A DNA stretch of 64,000 nt. It comes from Lacticaseibacillus manihotivorans DSM 13343 = JCM 12514. Lineage in GTDB: Bacteria > Bacillota > Bacilli > Lactobacillales > Lactobacillaceae. The stretch spans positions 1 to 64,000 of the forward strand of contig NZ_AZEU01000134.1 in assembly GCF_001435035.1 (NCBI RefSeq), read 5' to 3'. Below the pieces are notes generated by a model that did not search any database, was not told where the DNA came from, and was given only the letters and a program-made list of their open reading frames with translations. Every line of letters starts with the position of its first letter. Positions within the stretch are counted from its first letter, which is position 1. The position numbers and the translations under genes are program-made. Positions 7,261-15,500 of the stretch are shown piece by piece.

Positions 7261-10200
7261 TTATTTGCATCCGGTGAGTTATCACTTGCGCAACTTCGGT
7301 CAATATTTGCAATTGGATCTCGAAGCAGCGACAGCGGGCAACCTCACGCTGTTAGGCGCCAATGCCGTGGGGAAAACCACTTTGGCCAATGCCTTTTACC
7401 CCGTGTTGATCGATGGGTCGATCGCCACGCCGAACTTTAACCCGGCGCGTTCTTCGGATACCGTCAGTGCCAACAGCACCAACCCGCGCAATACCACCCG
7501 CGATAAGCGGACATTCAACTCGATGTTGTTGGGGTGGGGGCCATCGCAATATCAAGTGCGCACCGGCTACACGTATATGGTAATGGCTTCGACCAAGCGC
7601 CAAGTGGTGTTAGGCATCGGTGCGCATCGGCAAACCGATGGCAAAAAGTCTGCCACCTGGTGGTTTGTGTTGGACTCGCGATCAGTGGCTGATTTGACCT
7701 GCTTTGATGCGGCAGGGCAGGCATTAGATAAAACTGGTTTTTGCGATGCCAATGCCGGCTTTGGTGAAGAGCTGCAAGTCTTTGATACTTGGCAAGCCTA
7801 CCGCGGAGCCGTGGCGCGGGATATTTACGGCTTTGATAGCGGCGAAGCGCTGGGCAAGTTAGCCAATGCCTATCGCTTATTAGCATCGCCGATTTTGACT
7901 GGCGGCAATGCGCGCTTTGCTCCGATCCCCAATGCCTTGCGCATGGCCCAAGAGCCAATCGATCGCGTGGGGATCATCGAACCGCTAGCCAAATCTCAAC
8001 AAAACTTAAATCAAACGCTGGCTTTGCAACACGAATTGCAGAATGGCTTAGACCGCTTAGCCCACATTAAAAAGGCGCAATTCTGGGGCAACTTGAATCG
8101 ATTGAACGACGCTGATGGCTTATTGCCTCAGCACACGAAATTAGCGACGAACCGCGATGCGGCGCTGACGGCAGTGACGACCGCCCAAACCAAAATGGCC
8201 CGCTTGGCGGAACAGTTAGACGGTTATCAAGCCTTGCGTGATCAAGCCGACGAGACGCTGGCTAATTTGCAAGAACGCTTGGCCGCGCAAGCCAGCTTGG
8301 AACAACAGCGCGATTATTTGGATGCGCAAATTGCTGACTGGCGCGAGCAATTAACCACCTACCAACATCAACTGACGGAAAAAGCTGACGATGAAGCCGT
8401 GGTGGCTGATCATCAAAGCCAGTTAGCCGAGCTGGTTGCAAAAGCCAAAGCCTTGCAAACCAAGCAACTAGATCCAGTGATCGCCCAACTGCACGGCTTA
8501 TCCGCCAATCACACCGAACTGACCCAAGCGTTAGCCGAAACCGACAATGCCAAAATGTTAGCCGGTTTGACTGGTTATTTGACGACCAAACAGCGCCAAC
8601 TCAAAGATTATCAACATTTGGCGGCAACCATCGCCCAAACTAGCGCTGATGTGGCGTTAGTGGTCGGCATGCAACAAGACATGGGGGCCGCCATCGATCA
8701 TCGGTTGACTGGTCGGCGCAATGCGTCGACTAATGCCGCCTTGCAAGGCGACAACCAGCGCATTCACGAACAAGGCGCCGCGACGATGAATGCCAAAGTG
8801 GCGCAATTGCAGGCCAAACAACAAGCCCTTTTGGCAACGGCGTCGGATTTGAGAGCCTTCATTGAAGCGCCTGATCTGCTGTTACAACTGCAAGATTTGC
8901 AAACGGACCTTGCGGATGTGATGCATCAATTGCAAGCCAGCCAGCATCAACAAGAATTAACGCAAGTCAAACTGAATGCAGCGCAAGCGCAGTTGGATAA
9001 ATTACTGGCTGAAATCGATCCTGACTTTGATCCGTCGGTGGCCGAAACGCAAATTGAGGTGTTGGGGGATGAACGCAATGCCTTGCAATTAGACCCGACC
9101 TTAGCGGAACAAGTCGCCAAGCAAAAAGCCCAGATCCAAGATCTCGACGCGGCCATCAACAAGTTGATCCGCCAACACGGGGAAGCCCAAGGTATCGTGA
9201 AGTCGCAACAAGCCTTAGCGGATCAAAATACCCAAGACCTTGCCCAAGTCGATGCGCGGTTAGATCGTGACTTAACGTTATTGCGTCAATTTGCCCCAGA
9301 AGACGCTGAACTCTCTGATATTTTAGCGACATTGGCCTTTGCCCACAGCAACGGCGCACAAATTCGCGAACATCCCTTCAGTCAACTGGGTTCTGATTTG
9401 CGTAATACGCTGTCTGGTCGCGAACATGAACAACCGCTGGATACTTTATTTGATCAACGGGAAGCGCATGAATTTGCTGCGAAACTGCGTGGGGATCGCA
9501 CTGTCGAAGCCGAAGACTTGTTAGTGGTGCCTTTTGACTTGGGGAAGGCGATCACATTGTTTGAAGACAGTTTGGAAGACTTGCAACAAGCCGTCGCCGA
9601 GCGTGAAAGTGGCCAGAATTTGGCCATGCAAACGTATCTCAACGCCGCCGCCATTCATATTTCGCAACAGTATCAATTGATCCCTGAATACAACCAAATG
9701 CTCACCGAAGGCATCGATCCCCACGGCATTCGCTTGGCCGTCGACTTGGAACCTTTGCCTGGCAGTACGGAAGCGGCGGTGCATGAAGCTTGCGACTTGC
9801 AGTTAAAAGACCGTCCCGCGTTAGCCGCTTTGGTGCAAAATCGCATCGACCGCTTAGTCAATGATCCAGACTTGGCTAGTGATTCGGATGCCTTCATGGA
9901 CGCCGCCGCCGAGTTGTTGGATACGCGCTTGTGGTCTGAGTTTAAAATTTATATTTACCGCCGCCATTCTGATGTTCGCGAGTTAGTCAACGATGCCTTT
10001 GTGCAATCCGGCGGCTCTGGTGCTGAAAAAGCCCAGGCCATGGTGTTGCCATTATTGCTCGTGCCGAAAATGCGCCTGCGCCAAGCGTCCAAACCTGATG
10101 CCCCACATTTAGTGATGTTTGATGAATTTGCGGATAAACTCGATCCAGAAACCGCGCGAGCATTCGCTCAAACCATCGACCGCTTCGGCTTTAACTTCAT

Positions 10201-10375
10201 CGCCACCATGCCATCTGGTGCGCAAACTAAAATCTTAGCCGATGGCGTGGCCAATCGCGCTTATGAAGTGTTGGCGCCTGATCGCTCTGATGGTAAATTC
10301 CACGCCAATCAAGTGCATGAAGTGATGCAATGGCATGCACCTGAGTCTTTTGAGGCGGGGGATGCCGATGAGTGA
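7244..10375 (+). CDS. jetC: Wadjet SMC-like ATPase JetC
   Basis: A ~1043-aa SMC/MukB-like ATPase, the DNA-loop-extruding motor of Wadjet. Walker A is GANAVGKT at residues 38-45. Residues ~270-800 are long Ala/Gln/Leu/Asp-rich coiled-coil arms. The ABC signature SGGSGAEKAQAM begins near 922 and Walker B HLVMFDEFADKLD has its DE pair near 960-961. ATMPSG near 987 is the likely switch region. The order N-terminal Walker A, coiled coil, C-terminal signature and Walker B is diagnostic of the SMC/MukB/SbcC class. The start is uncertain: GGAGG at 7236-7240 is 3 bases from ATG 7244 but 9 from TTG 7250, which may be the true start. It overlaps jetB and jetD. Key residues are all present, so the motor looks functional. 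Confidence 0.9.
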   Translation: MILENDYLHPVSYHLRNFGQYLQLDLEAATAGNLTLLGANAVGKTTLANAFYPVLIDGSIATPNFNPARSSDTVSANSTNPRNTTRDKRTFNSMLLGWGPSQYQVRTGYTYMVMASTKRQVVLGIGAHRQTDGKKSATWWFVLDSRSVADLTCFDAAGQALDKTGFCDANAGFGEELQVFDTWQAYRGAVARDIYGFDSGEALGKLANAYRLLASPILTGGNARFAPIPNALRMAQEPIDRVGIIEPLAKSQQNLNQTLALQHELQNGLDRLAHIKKAQFWGNLNRLNDADGLLPQHTKLATNRDAALTAVTTAQTKMARLAEQLDGYQALRDQADETLANLQERLAAQASLEQQRDYLDAQIADWREQLTTYQHQLTEKADDEAVVADHQSQLAELVAKAKALQTKQLDPVIAQLHGLSANHTELTQALAETDNAKMLAGLTGYLTTKQRQLKDYQHLAATIAQTSADVALVVGMQQDMGAAIDHRLTGRRNASTNAALQGDNQRIHEQGAATMNAKVAQLQAKQQALLATASDLRAFIEAPDLLLQLQDLQTDLADVMHQLQASQHQQELTQVKLNAAQAQLDKLLAEIDPDFDPSVAETQIEVLGDERNALQLDPTLAEQVAKQKAQIQDLDAAINKLIRQHGEAQGIVKSQQALADQNTQDLAQVDARLDRDLTLLRQFAPEDAELSDILATLAFAHSNGAQIREHPFSQLGSDLRNTLSGREHEQPLDTLFDQREAHEFAAKLRGDRTVEAEDLLVVPFDLGKAITLFEDSLEDLQQAVAERESGQNLAMQTYLNAAAIHISQQYQLIPEYNQMLTEGIDPHGIRLAVDLEPLPGSTEAAVHEACDLQLKDRPALAALVQNRIDRLVNDPDLASDSDAFMDAAAELLDTRLWSEFKIYIYRRHSDVRELVNDAFVQSGGSGAEKAQAMVLPLLLVPKMRLRQASKPDAPHLVMFDEFADKLDPETARAFAQTIDRFGFNFIATMPSGAQTKILADGVANRAYEVLAPDRSDGKFHANQVHEVMQWHAPESFEAGDADE

Positions 10376-11171
10376 TTATACTGAAGCGTATGTGCAGGCG
10401 ACCGGACGGAAGCTGCCAGCGCAGGCTGTAGCCTTAGACCGCTGGTTTGACGCGATGCGCGGCGGTGAATTATTGCCGCCAAGGTCTGTGCAAGCAGTGG
10501 AAGCTGGGTTAGTCGGGCACGCGCTGTCTGATCCACAAGTCGATCCAGCGCATTACCGTTACTATACTTGGGTCGTTGATTGGCTAGTGGCTCAAGGCAT
10601 TGAAGTGCATGAAATGTCTGCGCAGCTGATCGGCATGGCTTTTGTTTCGACAGGGATATTGCAAACGGATCTACCACGTCCGCTGACGTTGAATCCTTGG
10701 CAAGTGGATTCGATGTTGGATTGGCCGTTATCGTCGCGTCGGGCGGTAATCATTGAAAATAACGGCGTGTTTATTTGGTTACATCATTTGCATCCGGACT
10801 GGCCGTTGATTGATCAAGGCGGTAATGATTTTCAGCCGGCGTATTTGAAGTTGCTGTCGTCTTTAGTACAGCGCGGGTTGGTGGTGACTTATTTAGGTGA
10901 CTTAGATGCGACTGGCATCCGCATGGCCGATACCTTGCGTCAAGCCTTACCAGATTCGCCGGAGTTCTTGGCCATTCAATCGCCGCGGCAGGTGATGGCG
11001 TGGTTGAGTCAGTTTGGTAAAGATGATATTGGGCGCACGCGCGAGCAAACTGTGCGAGATTCAGAGTTGAAGATTGAAATGAGTAGTATTGATCTGCAAG
11101 CACAGTTTGTCGAGCAGGAGCAACTGCTGAAGGAGTATGAGCGGTTGATTGCGGCTTGGCTGAAGAAATAA
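10362..11171 (+). CDS. jetD: Wadjet Toprim nuclease subunit JetD (short form, DUF2399-like)
   Basis: A 269-aa protein overlapping the jetC stop by 14 bases. In Wadjet, JetD is the Toprim nuclease that cuts closed circular DNA after loop extrusion by JetABC. The Toprim fold is visible: the first acidic residue in VIIENNG (E132) and the DxD pair in YLGDLDATGIRMA (D180, D182). The last part resembles DUF2399, the C-terminal domain of TIGR02679/JetD of type II systems. The usual large N-terminal DNA-binding arm domain is reduced: only ~120 residues precede the Toprim core, so the protein is clearly shorter than the ~400-aa JetD I know. A second, broken copy of its C-terminal 60 residues lies at 11895. 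The type is best called type II-like or divergent. Confidence 0.8.
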   Translation: MPMSDYTEAYVQATGRKLPAQAVALDRWFDAMRGGELLPPRSVQAVEAGLVGHALSDPQVDPAHYRYYTWVVDWLVAQGIEVHEMSAQLIGMAFVSTGILQTDLPRPLTLNPWQVDSMLDWPLSSRRAVIIENNGVFIWLHHLHPDWPLIDQGGNDFQPAYLKLLSSLVQRGLVVTYLGDLDATGIRMADTLRQALPDSPEFLAIQSPRQVMAWLSQFGKDDIGRTREQTVRDSELKIEMSSIDLQAQFVEQEQLLKEYERLIAAWLKK

Positions 11172-11187
11172 GTCGAGAGGCAATACG

Positions 11188-11315
11188 ATGGCAAAAGTCC
11201 CGGAATCTGTGATGGAAATCGGTCGCTCACCGAAGCTTGATGCCCAAAGATGACCGTATTTGGCGTGATGTGAAACCGAGTGATCTGCCGCTATTTGAAA
11301 TACAAACCAAAAATT
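11188..11315 (+). pseudogene. Relic of a small gene after jetD
   Basis: ATG at 11188 with GAGAGG upstream opens a 21-codon frame (MAKVPESVMEIGRS...) that stops at 11253. A second frame starting at ATG 11240 (MPKDDRIWRDVKPSDLPLF) continues plausibly in the next phase to a stop at 11315. I read these as one small gene broken by a frameshift. No family is recognised. It could also be chance open frame. Confidence 0.3.
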
Positions 11316-11325
11316 GAACCGCGAG

Positions 11326-11354
11326 TTGAACCTGGTGACGTGTCATGGTATGAT
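11326..11354 (+). promoter_or_regulatory. Promoter of the antitoxin RNA
   Basis: TTGAAC at 11326-11331 and TATGAT at 11349-11354 with a 17-base spacer point towards the shared terminator, predicting a start near 11361. Confidence 0.6.
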
Positions 11355-11360
11355 TTGGAT

Positions 11361-11473
11361 ATTGAAAAACGCCGTGCTACCAACACGACGCCGCAGACCG
11401 TTAAAGACAGCTGGCATTGTTATTTGATCAAAGACCGCAAACTCAGCCCGAGCTTACTGGCGGTCTTTTTGTT
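11361..11473 (+). ncRNA. Putative type I antitoxin RNA (RNAII-like)
   Basis: A promoter with 17-base spacing and a terminator define a ~110-nt transcript that converges on the minus-strand toxin gene at 11454-11570 and ends in the same hairpin. That is the layout of fst/par-type loci, where the short RNA pairs with the toxin mRNA. A 7-base repeat (TACCAAC, ~11378 and ~11636) is present both in this RNA and, in the same plus-strand sense, in the toxin leader region, which would allow base pairing of the two transcripts. An open frame crosses the region but has no ribosome site. Confidence 0.5.
11430..11470. terminator. Bidirectional terminator shared by toxin and antitoxin RNAs
   Basis: AAAGACCGC at 11430-11438 pairs with GCGGTCTTT at 11460-11468. 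T runs occur on both strands next to the stem. The toxin stop codon lies in the loop. Confidence 0.8.
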
Positions 11474-11570
11474 TGTTCACAAGTTCGATGAGTTTGATCA
11501 CCAGCCCAATCAGATCTAGTAACAAGACCCCAAAGGATAACATGATGATCAACGCCGCTTCCACGTTCAC
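11454..11570 (-). CDS. Small hydrophobic type I toxin (holin-like toxin family)
   Basis: A 38-aa peptide starting at GTG 11570, with AAGGAGG ~9 bases upstream on the minus strand. It has one membrane helix (ALIIMLSFGVLLLDLIGLVI) followed by a charged tail ending KQKDRQ. Length, single helix and Lys-rich end fit the 'putative holin-like toxin' (PF16935) and Fst-like peptides of lactobacilli, which damage the membrane when freed from their antisense RNA. The convergent RNA and common terminator support this. Its place directly behind jetD suggests an addiction module that stabilises the island. Confidence 0.7.
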   Translation of the reverse strand: MNVEAALIIMLSFGVLLLDLIGLVIKLIELVNKQKDRQ

Positions 11571-11758
11571 AAAAAGGTTCCTCCTTCCTCGAGAGTTTGG
11601 AAAAAGTGCATAGCACCACCTCACAAGGTTCAGATTTACCAACCGTTTTCAACTTTTTCTGCCCCGATTAGTGTATCATGACACGCTGTTCAGCACATGA
11701 AAAGACACCGATGTTTCGGTTACAGTGAAATGAAGATAAAATGATGGCAATACATTAT

Positions 11759-11803
11759 GAAACGCGGCGTGACTCTTTAAATCAGAGGATCATACCGCGT
11801 TTC
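11759..11803. repeat. Inverted repeat with 9-bp perfect stem
   Basis: GAAACGCGG at 11759-11767 pairs with CCGCGTTTC at 11795-11803 in the otherwise empty stretch between the toxin leader and the jetD remnant. It may be a terminator or an end of a lost element. No T run follows. Confidence 0.5.
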
Positions 11804-11894
11804 TACTTTGCATTCATACACAGTTTGTTAAATCCCCATTTCAGATTCATTCTGGCCGGTAAACTTTGGTAGAATAGAGCTAAATTGATGTGTT

Positions 11895-12101
11895 GTACTC
11901 CCGGAGTTCTTGACCATTCAGTCACCGCAGCAGGTGATGGCTTCGTTAAGTCAGTTTGGCAAAGAGGATGTTAGCCGCATGCGCGAACAAACGGTGCAAG
12001 ATCCTGAATTGCGGATCGAAATGAGTAGTGTTGATTTACAAGTGCAATTTGTGGAACAAGAACAGTTGCTTGGGGAGTATCAGCGGTTGATTGCGGCGTA
12101 G
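11895..12101 (+). pseudogene. C-terminal remnant of a second jetD
   Basis: About 62 codons are clearly homologous to the end of jetD at 10957-11171, e.g. QVMASLSQFGKEDVSRMREQ against QVMAWLSQFGKDDIGRTREQ. DNA similarity begins abruptly at CCGGAGTTCTTG in both copies. The fragment stops at TAG exactly where the intact copy has a Trp codon (TGG). The N-terminal Toprim part is missing. The divergence at many third positions shows this is an old paralog or an independent Wadjet system, not a recent duplication. Confidence 0.85.
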
Positions 12102-12109
12102 CTGAGGAA

Positions 12110-12792
12110 AATGCGATTATGAAGTGGTCAAAGAGCAACTTAAGCGGATCGGTGTCATGGAATTCTATGACGTGAATTTCTCTTATATCGATCGTGATAC
12201 CCAAGAAGAAATTTTTGTTGGTGTTCCTGAACAAGCTTCAACGACCTTAATTCCAGTGGGAACTGAAAAGCCTGGTTTTGTGTACACAGTTCAGCGTGAC
12301 GCACGTGAACGGTTAAGCTTATTTAAGTTAGAAAGCCAGTGTATGGCTGGCAACGGTCGCCTTGAGAAACCGGCTTAGGCTCGAATCCACAAGCAAGAGA
12401 AGCGATGGATACAGCGATGAGGTTACTGCAATCCAGCTACGGGAGTATCGATCAGCGTCTGGCGCCGATGCATCGTGATTTTGTGATCCATGTGGCAAAT
12501 TTGAATGGTACTGAGATGACTGGTCGGTTGGCCTTATCCAGCTACATTGCGTTGGTTTCGATTGGTACTGCTCGACCGACGATTGATAGTTTTGCGGTGC
12601 TTGGTGAGGTAACAATCAGTGGGGCCGCGGCCAAACTGGATGATCTTGCCGATCAGCTCCAAATTGCTAGTGACAGTGGGGCTAAAAATATTTTGTTGCC
12701 AGTCAGTGCCACCTGATTTAATGGCAAAGTTTAATTTAAATTTCTATTGCACTGCGCAAGAAGCAATATTCAAAGCACTAGGCGTCAACTAA
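12110..12792 (+). pseudogene. brxL: Ruined brxL (BREX Lon-like protease), C-terminal part
   Basis: Three consecutive frame segments together give the C-terminal ~220 residues of BrxL, the Lon-like ATPase/protease of BREX anti-phage systems. They are KRIGVMEFYDVNFSYID...FVGVPEQASTTLIP (12124 on), then EAMDTAMRLLQSSYG...SFAVLGEVTISG and DSGAKNILLPVSAT (12405-12714), then KFNLNFYCTAQEAIFKALGV (to TAA 12792). A frameshift lies near 12375, and a short deletion with frameshift after SAT near 12716. The N-terminal AAA part is gone, and the piece is fused to the jetD remnant. No other BREX gene is present. Confidence 0.85.
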
Positions 12793-12904
12793 GCTATCGG
12801 AGGCAGTCAGGTGTCAAAAATAAGTGAAAGTTGCCTTCGAAAATTGGTAGTTGAATAAAATTAATTGCTTGTTTGCATGTTAACTAGGGGATAAAGGAAT
12901 AGTT

Positions 12905-13792
12905 ATGGGATATAAAAGAACTAGTGTTACCAAGGCGATTGTTCAAGCATTACGATCAATTGGCGGCATTGCCTCACGAGAAAAACTGCATACATTAATT
13001 GCTGATGATGAAAACAGCGGCTTTAGCTATAAAGATGTCTTTGAAAAAGTTACGTCTCGCAACGGCAATCAGTACACACCGTTTAATTTTGATTTTAATT
13101 TTAGTGTTCGCGAACTTTCAGTGATTGAATACATTGAGCCAGTTCATCGTGGTGCCAGTCTAGTATTAACTGAACTTGGTCGGACGGCAGATCTGACACA
13201 TTTTCCGTCAGCAGAGCAGCAGGCTAAGATGACGGCATACTGGGAGAATAAAAAGCAACGCCGAGCACAGAAGCAAGTAGAGGTGGCAAGCGATGATACT
13301 GTCGATCCTGTTGATGACGATGATATCACCGATTGGCGTATTCAATTATTGCAACAACTCAAACAATTCTCCCCAGCAAAGTTTGAAAGCTTTGCTCGAA
13401 TGCTGGTTTCTCAAATGGGTGTGACAATCGATAAAAATCGCGGCATTGTCCAATCGGGTGATCATGGTATTGATGGGTATGGTTATTTTGAATCTAATGA
13501 GTTCCGTACTATTCGGGTGGCTATTCAAGCGAAGCGCTATACAGACACCGCGGTTTCGGAGCCTGAAATTGATAAGTTTAAAGGCGTGATGGACGGCTTC
13601 AATGCTGAGTATGGAATTTTCATTACGACGACATACTTCACACCTAAAGCCAAGGCTAAAGCGGTCCAAGGAAATCGTACTGTGACATTGGTTGATGGCC
13701 AGCGAATTGCTGATTTGGTTGCGCAGTATGAACTTTATGTGCAGCCTGTTCAAAGCTATACTCTTGACGATTATTACTTTGAACAGGATTAA
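12905..13792 (+). CDS. mrr: Mrr-type restriction endonuclease
   Basis: A 295-aa protein of the usual Mrr length. Residues ~1-90 form the Mrr N-terminal winged-helix domain (ALRSIGGIASREKLHTLI). An acidic linker (DDTVDPVDDDD) precedes the PD-(D/E)xK nuclease domain. That domain carries FESFARMLVSQMGV, then GDHGIDGYG with the catalytic Asp, VAIQAKRY with the QxK pair, and PEIDKFKGVMDG and GIFITTTYFTPKAK as typical Mrr_cat blocks. Mrr enzymes are type IV restriction systems that cut modified foreign DNA. All catalytic residues are present and the frame is intact, unlike its neighbours on both sides. It is a single gene with its own ribosome site (AAAGGAATAGTT before ATG). Confidence 0.9.
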   Translation: MGYKRTSVTKAIVQALRSIGGIASREKLHTLIADDENSGFSYKDVFEKVTSRNGNQYTPFNFDFNFSVRELSVIEYIEPVHRGASLVLTELGRTADLTHFPSAEQQAKMTAYWENKKQRRAQKQVEVASDDTVDPVDDDDITDWRIQLLQQLKQFSPAKFESFARMLVSQMGVTIDKNRGIVQSGDHGIDGYGYFESNEFRTIRVAIQAKRYTDTAVSEPEIDKFKGVMDGFNAEYGIFITTTYFTPKAKAKAVQGNRTVTLVDGQRIADLVAQYELYVQPVQSYTLDDYYFEQD

Positions 13793-13934
13793 GGTCACTT
13801 CTGCGCGAAAAAAATCGAGTTTTGAGCGAATGTTCTGTACAGTTGAAGGTTGTGTTTGAACTGATAGAGGTGTTTAACCACGAATTATTAGCCTGCAGTT
13901 CGTTAATCATCACTAAAAAATGAGGTCAAGATTT

Positions 13935-14562
13935 TGGATCAAGCAAGTATTCAAGCAAAATTTCAGGTTCAAAACAAATCCGTCAAGAAATTCCTGAAGC
14001 AGAAATAGAATTACACGCACTCCAAGCAGCTGTTGCAGAACAACTCAGTCCGCCAGAAATGATTGCAACCTTGCAGGAGATGGTTGATTACTTTGCTGAT
14101 AGCGTGCATTTGGACTATCATCTCTTAACGCGACTACTTGATCTTTGGTCGGCGGTACAGGAAGCCCAAATGCAGGCGTTAATGACACGCGGCACCATTG
14201 TTCAGGCGGCAGAGTATCTGATCGGTGTGCACGCATTGGCAGATTGGGTGATGCGCAATAGCGATGATGATGGTGAAGTTCCAATCGTTGTCGATGAGTC
14301 GCAAGCGATGGTTGAGTGGATTAATCGTGAAGCGTTAAAATCAGCAGACGTCTATCGTGTGGCGGTGTTTGAACAATATGTTGCAGGCTTGAAGTATTCT
14401 CTGGAAGATGGCTTTACGCCGGAATTTTGGCTGAAACAAATGATTGCCATTGCTCAGACATCTCAGGAACTCACTACCATTGAGTATGGTATCGACAAGA
14501 CCGGCCGTGATTTATTGGCAATCAAACGACAACTGCAAGCACGTCGAGAGGCATTGAGATAA
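13935..14562 (+). pseudogene. Frameshifted gene of unknown function
   Basis: TTG at 13935 follows GAGGTC and opens a frame (MDQASIQAKFQ) that runs out after 24 codons. The frame in the other phase continues it naturally (QIRQEIPEAEIELHALQ) and runs to TAA at 14562, so one base change near 13970 splits the gene. The main frame has a usable ATG at 14059 giving a 167-aa protein. The product is helical, with no recognised domain. It is followed after 14 bases by another unknown gene, so the two may form an operon. It may still be expressed from 14059. Confidence 0.55.
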
Positions 14563-14576
14563 AAGGAGCGGCAATA

Positions 14577-15430
14577 TTGACCCAAGCACAAATCAAGCAA
14601 TTGAAAACCAAGCTCAACAAAGTGACCAAGCAAAGCTTGATTGAGCAGTTGGTGCAGTTGGCCATTCAAGATGAAACTTGTTATCTCGCATTAAGTCGAA
14701 AAATCAGCGTAAAGCAATCAAAACCTACCCAACGAAGCGTCTCTGCCAATCAGTGCAGACAGCTATTGGAATTTGTGGAGGACTGGTCGCAAGGCAATAT
14801 CGATGAGCAGGATTTCGACAATGCGCAATATTTGCTTGGTGAGATTGTGCGTCCGGTGAAATTCAATGCCAAAATTGTCCCAGCACAGATGGTCGCACCT
14901 ACCTTGATCATTGCTTTGGCGACTACAGTGTTGGCGGATTATCCCGATGATGTGGAAGAAACCCTGATCAACGAAGCGCAAGAAATGATTGATCAAGTTT
15001 TTGCATTGAATTTAACGACCAGTCAGGCCTGCAACCAGATTTTTGGATATTTTGGCAGGAAAACAGTTACCTGCTAAGCTGGCCGTTGGGGTTGGATTTC
15101 CTGTTGCGCAGTCATGCGACCTTCAGTGATGCGCAAATCTCAATTCTTGAAGATGCCGCAATCAAGTATACCAACCGCAATGCGATTGTCGATTGTTGGC
15201 CGAGTCCAGCTGACAGCTTGACACTTTTTCATGCTCAATTGTTAGTGGCATTTCGTGAATTCAAAACTGCATTGGCATTTTGCGAACAACATTTTAACAA
15301 CCTGGACATTCAAGACCTTTGCTTGACGATCCTCCAGCGAACTCATGATCTTGAGGCCATCAAAAGTCTGGCGCCAAAAGCGAACACAGAGCAATGGCGT
15401 CTGTTCAAGGAAAACAACGGGGATGTATGA
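14577..15430 (+). pseudogene. Frameshifted gene of unknown function, helical repeat-like product
   Basis: TTG at 14577 with AAGGAGCGG upstream opens 166 codons to a stop at 15077. In the next phase the coding continues without a start (NSYLLSWPLGLDFLLRSHAT) to TGA at 15430. Together they form a ~284-aa protein. The N-terminus (KTKLNKVTKQSLIEQLVQLA) and the later FKTALAFCEQHFNNLDIQDL and ILQRTHDLEAIKSL read like helical-repeat or TPR-like segments. I do not recognise the family. No slippery heptamer is seen at the junction near 15055, so programmed frameshifting is unlikely. Confidence 0.55.
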
Positions 15431-15500
15431 TTCAAATTGACGTACCGATTGTTTAGGAAAAATATCACTGATTTATTTCAATAGCTGCAAAGGAGCTCGA

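Noticed and set aside
11280-11519. Plus-strand 79-codon frame as a gene
   Set aside because: It has no ribosome site and coincides with the antitoxin promoter, RNA and terminator and runs into the toxin gene on the other strand.
12110-12792. A working BREX system
   Set aside because: Only a broken C-terminal part of brxL is present; no pglX, pglZ, brxC, brxA or brxB.
15040-15090. Programmed ribosomal frameshift in the 14577 gene
   Set aside because: No slippery heptamer with downstream structure is apparent at the junction, and neighbouring genes are also frameshifted, so mutation is simpler.
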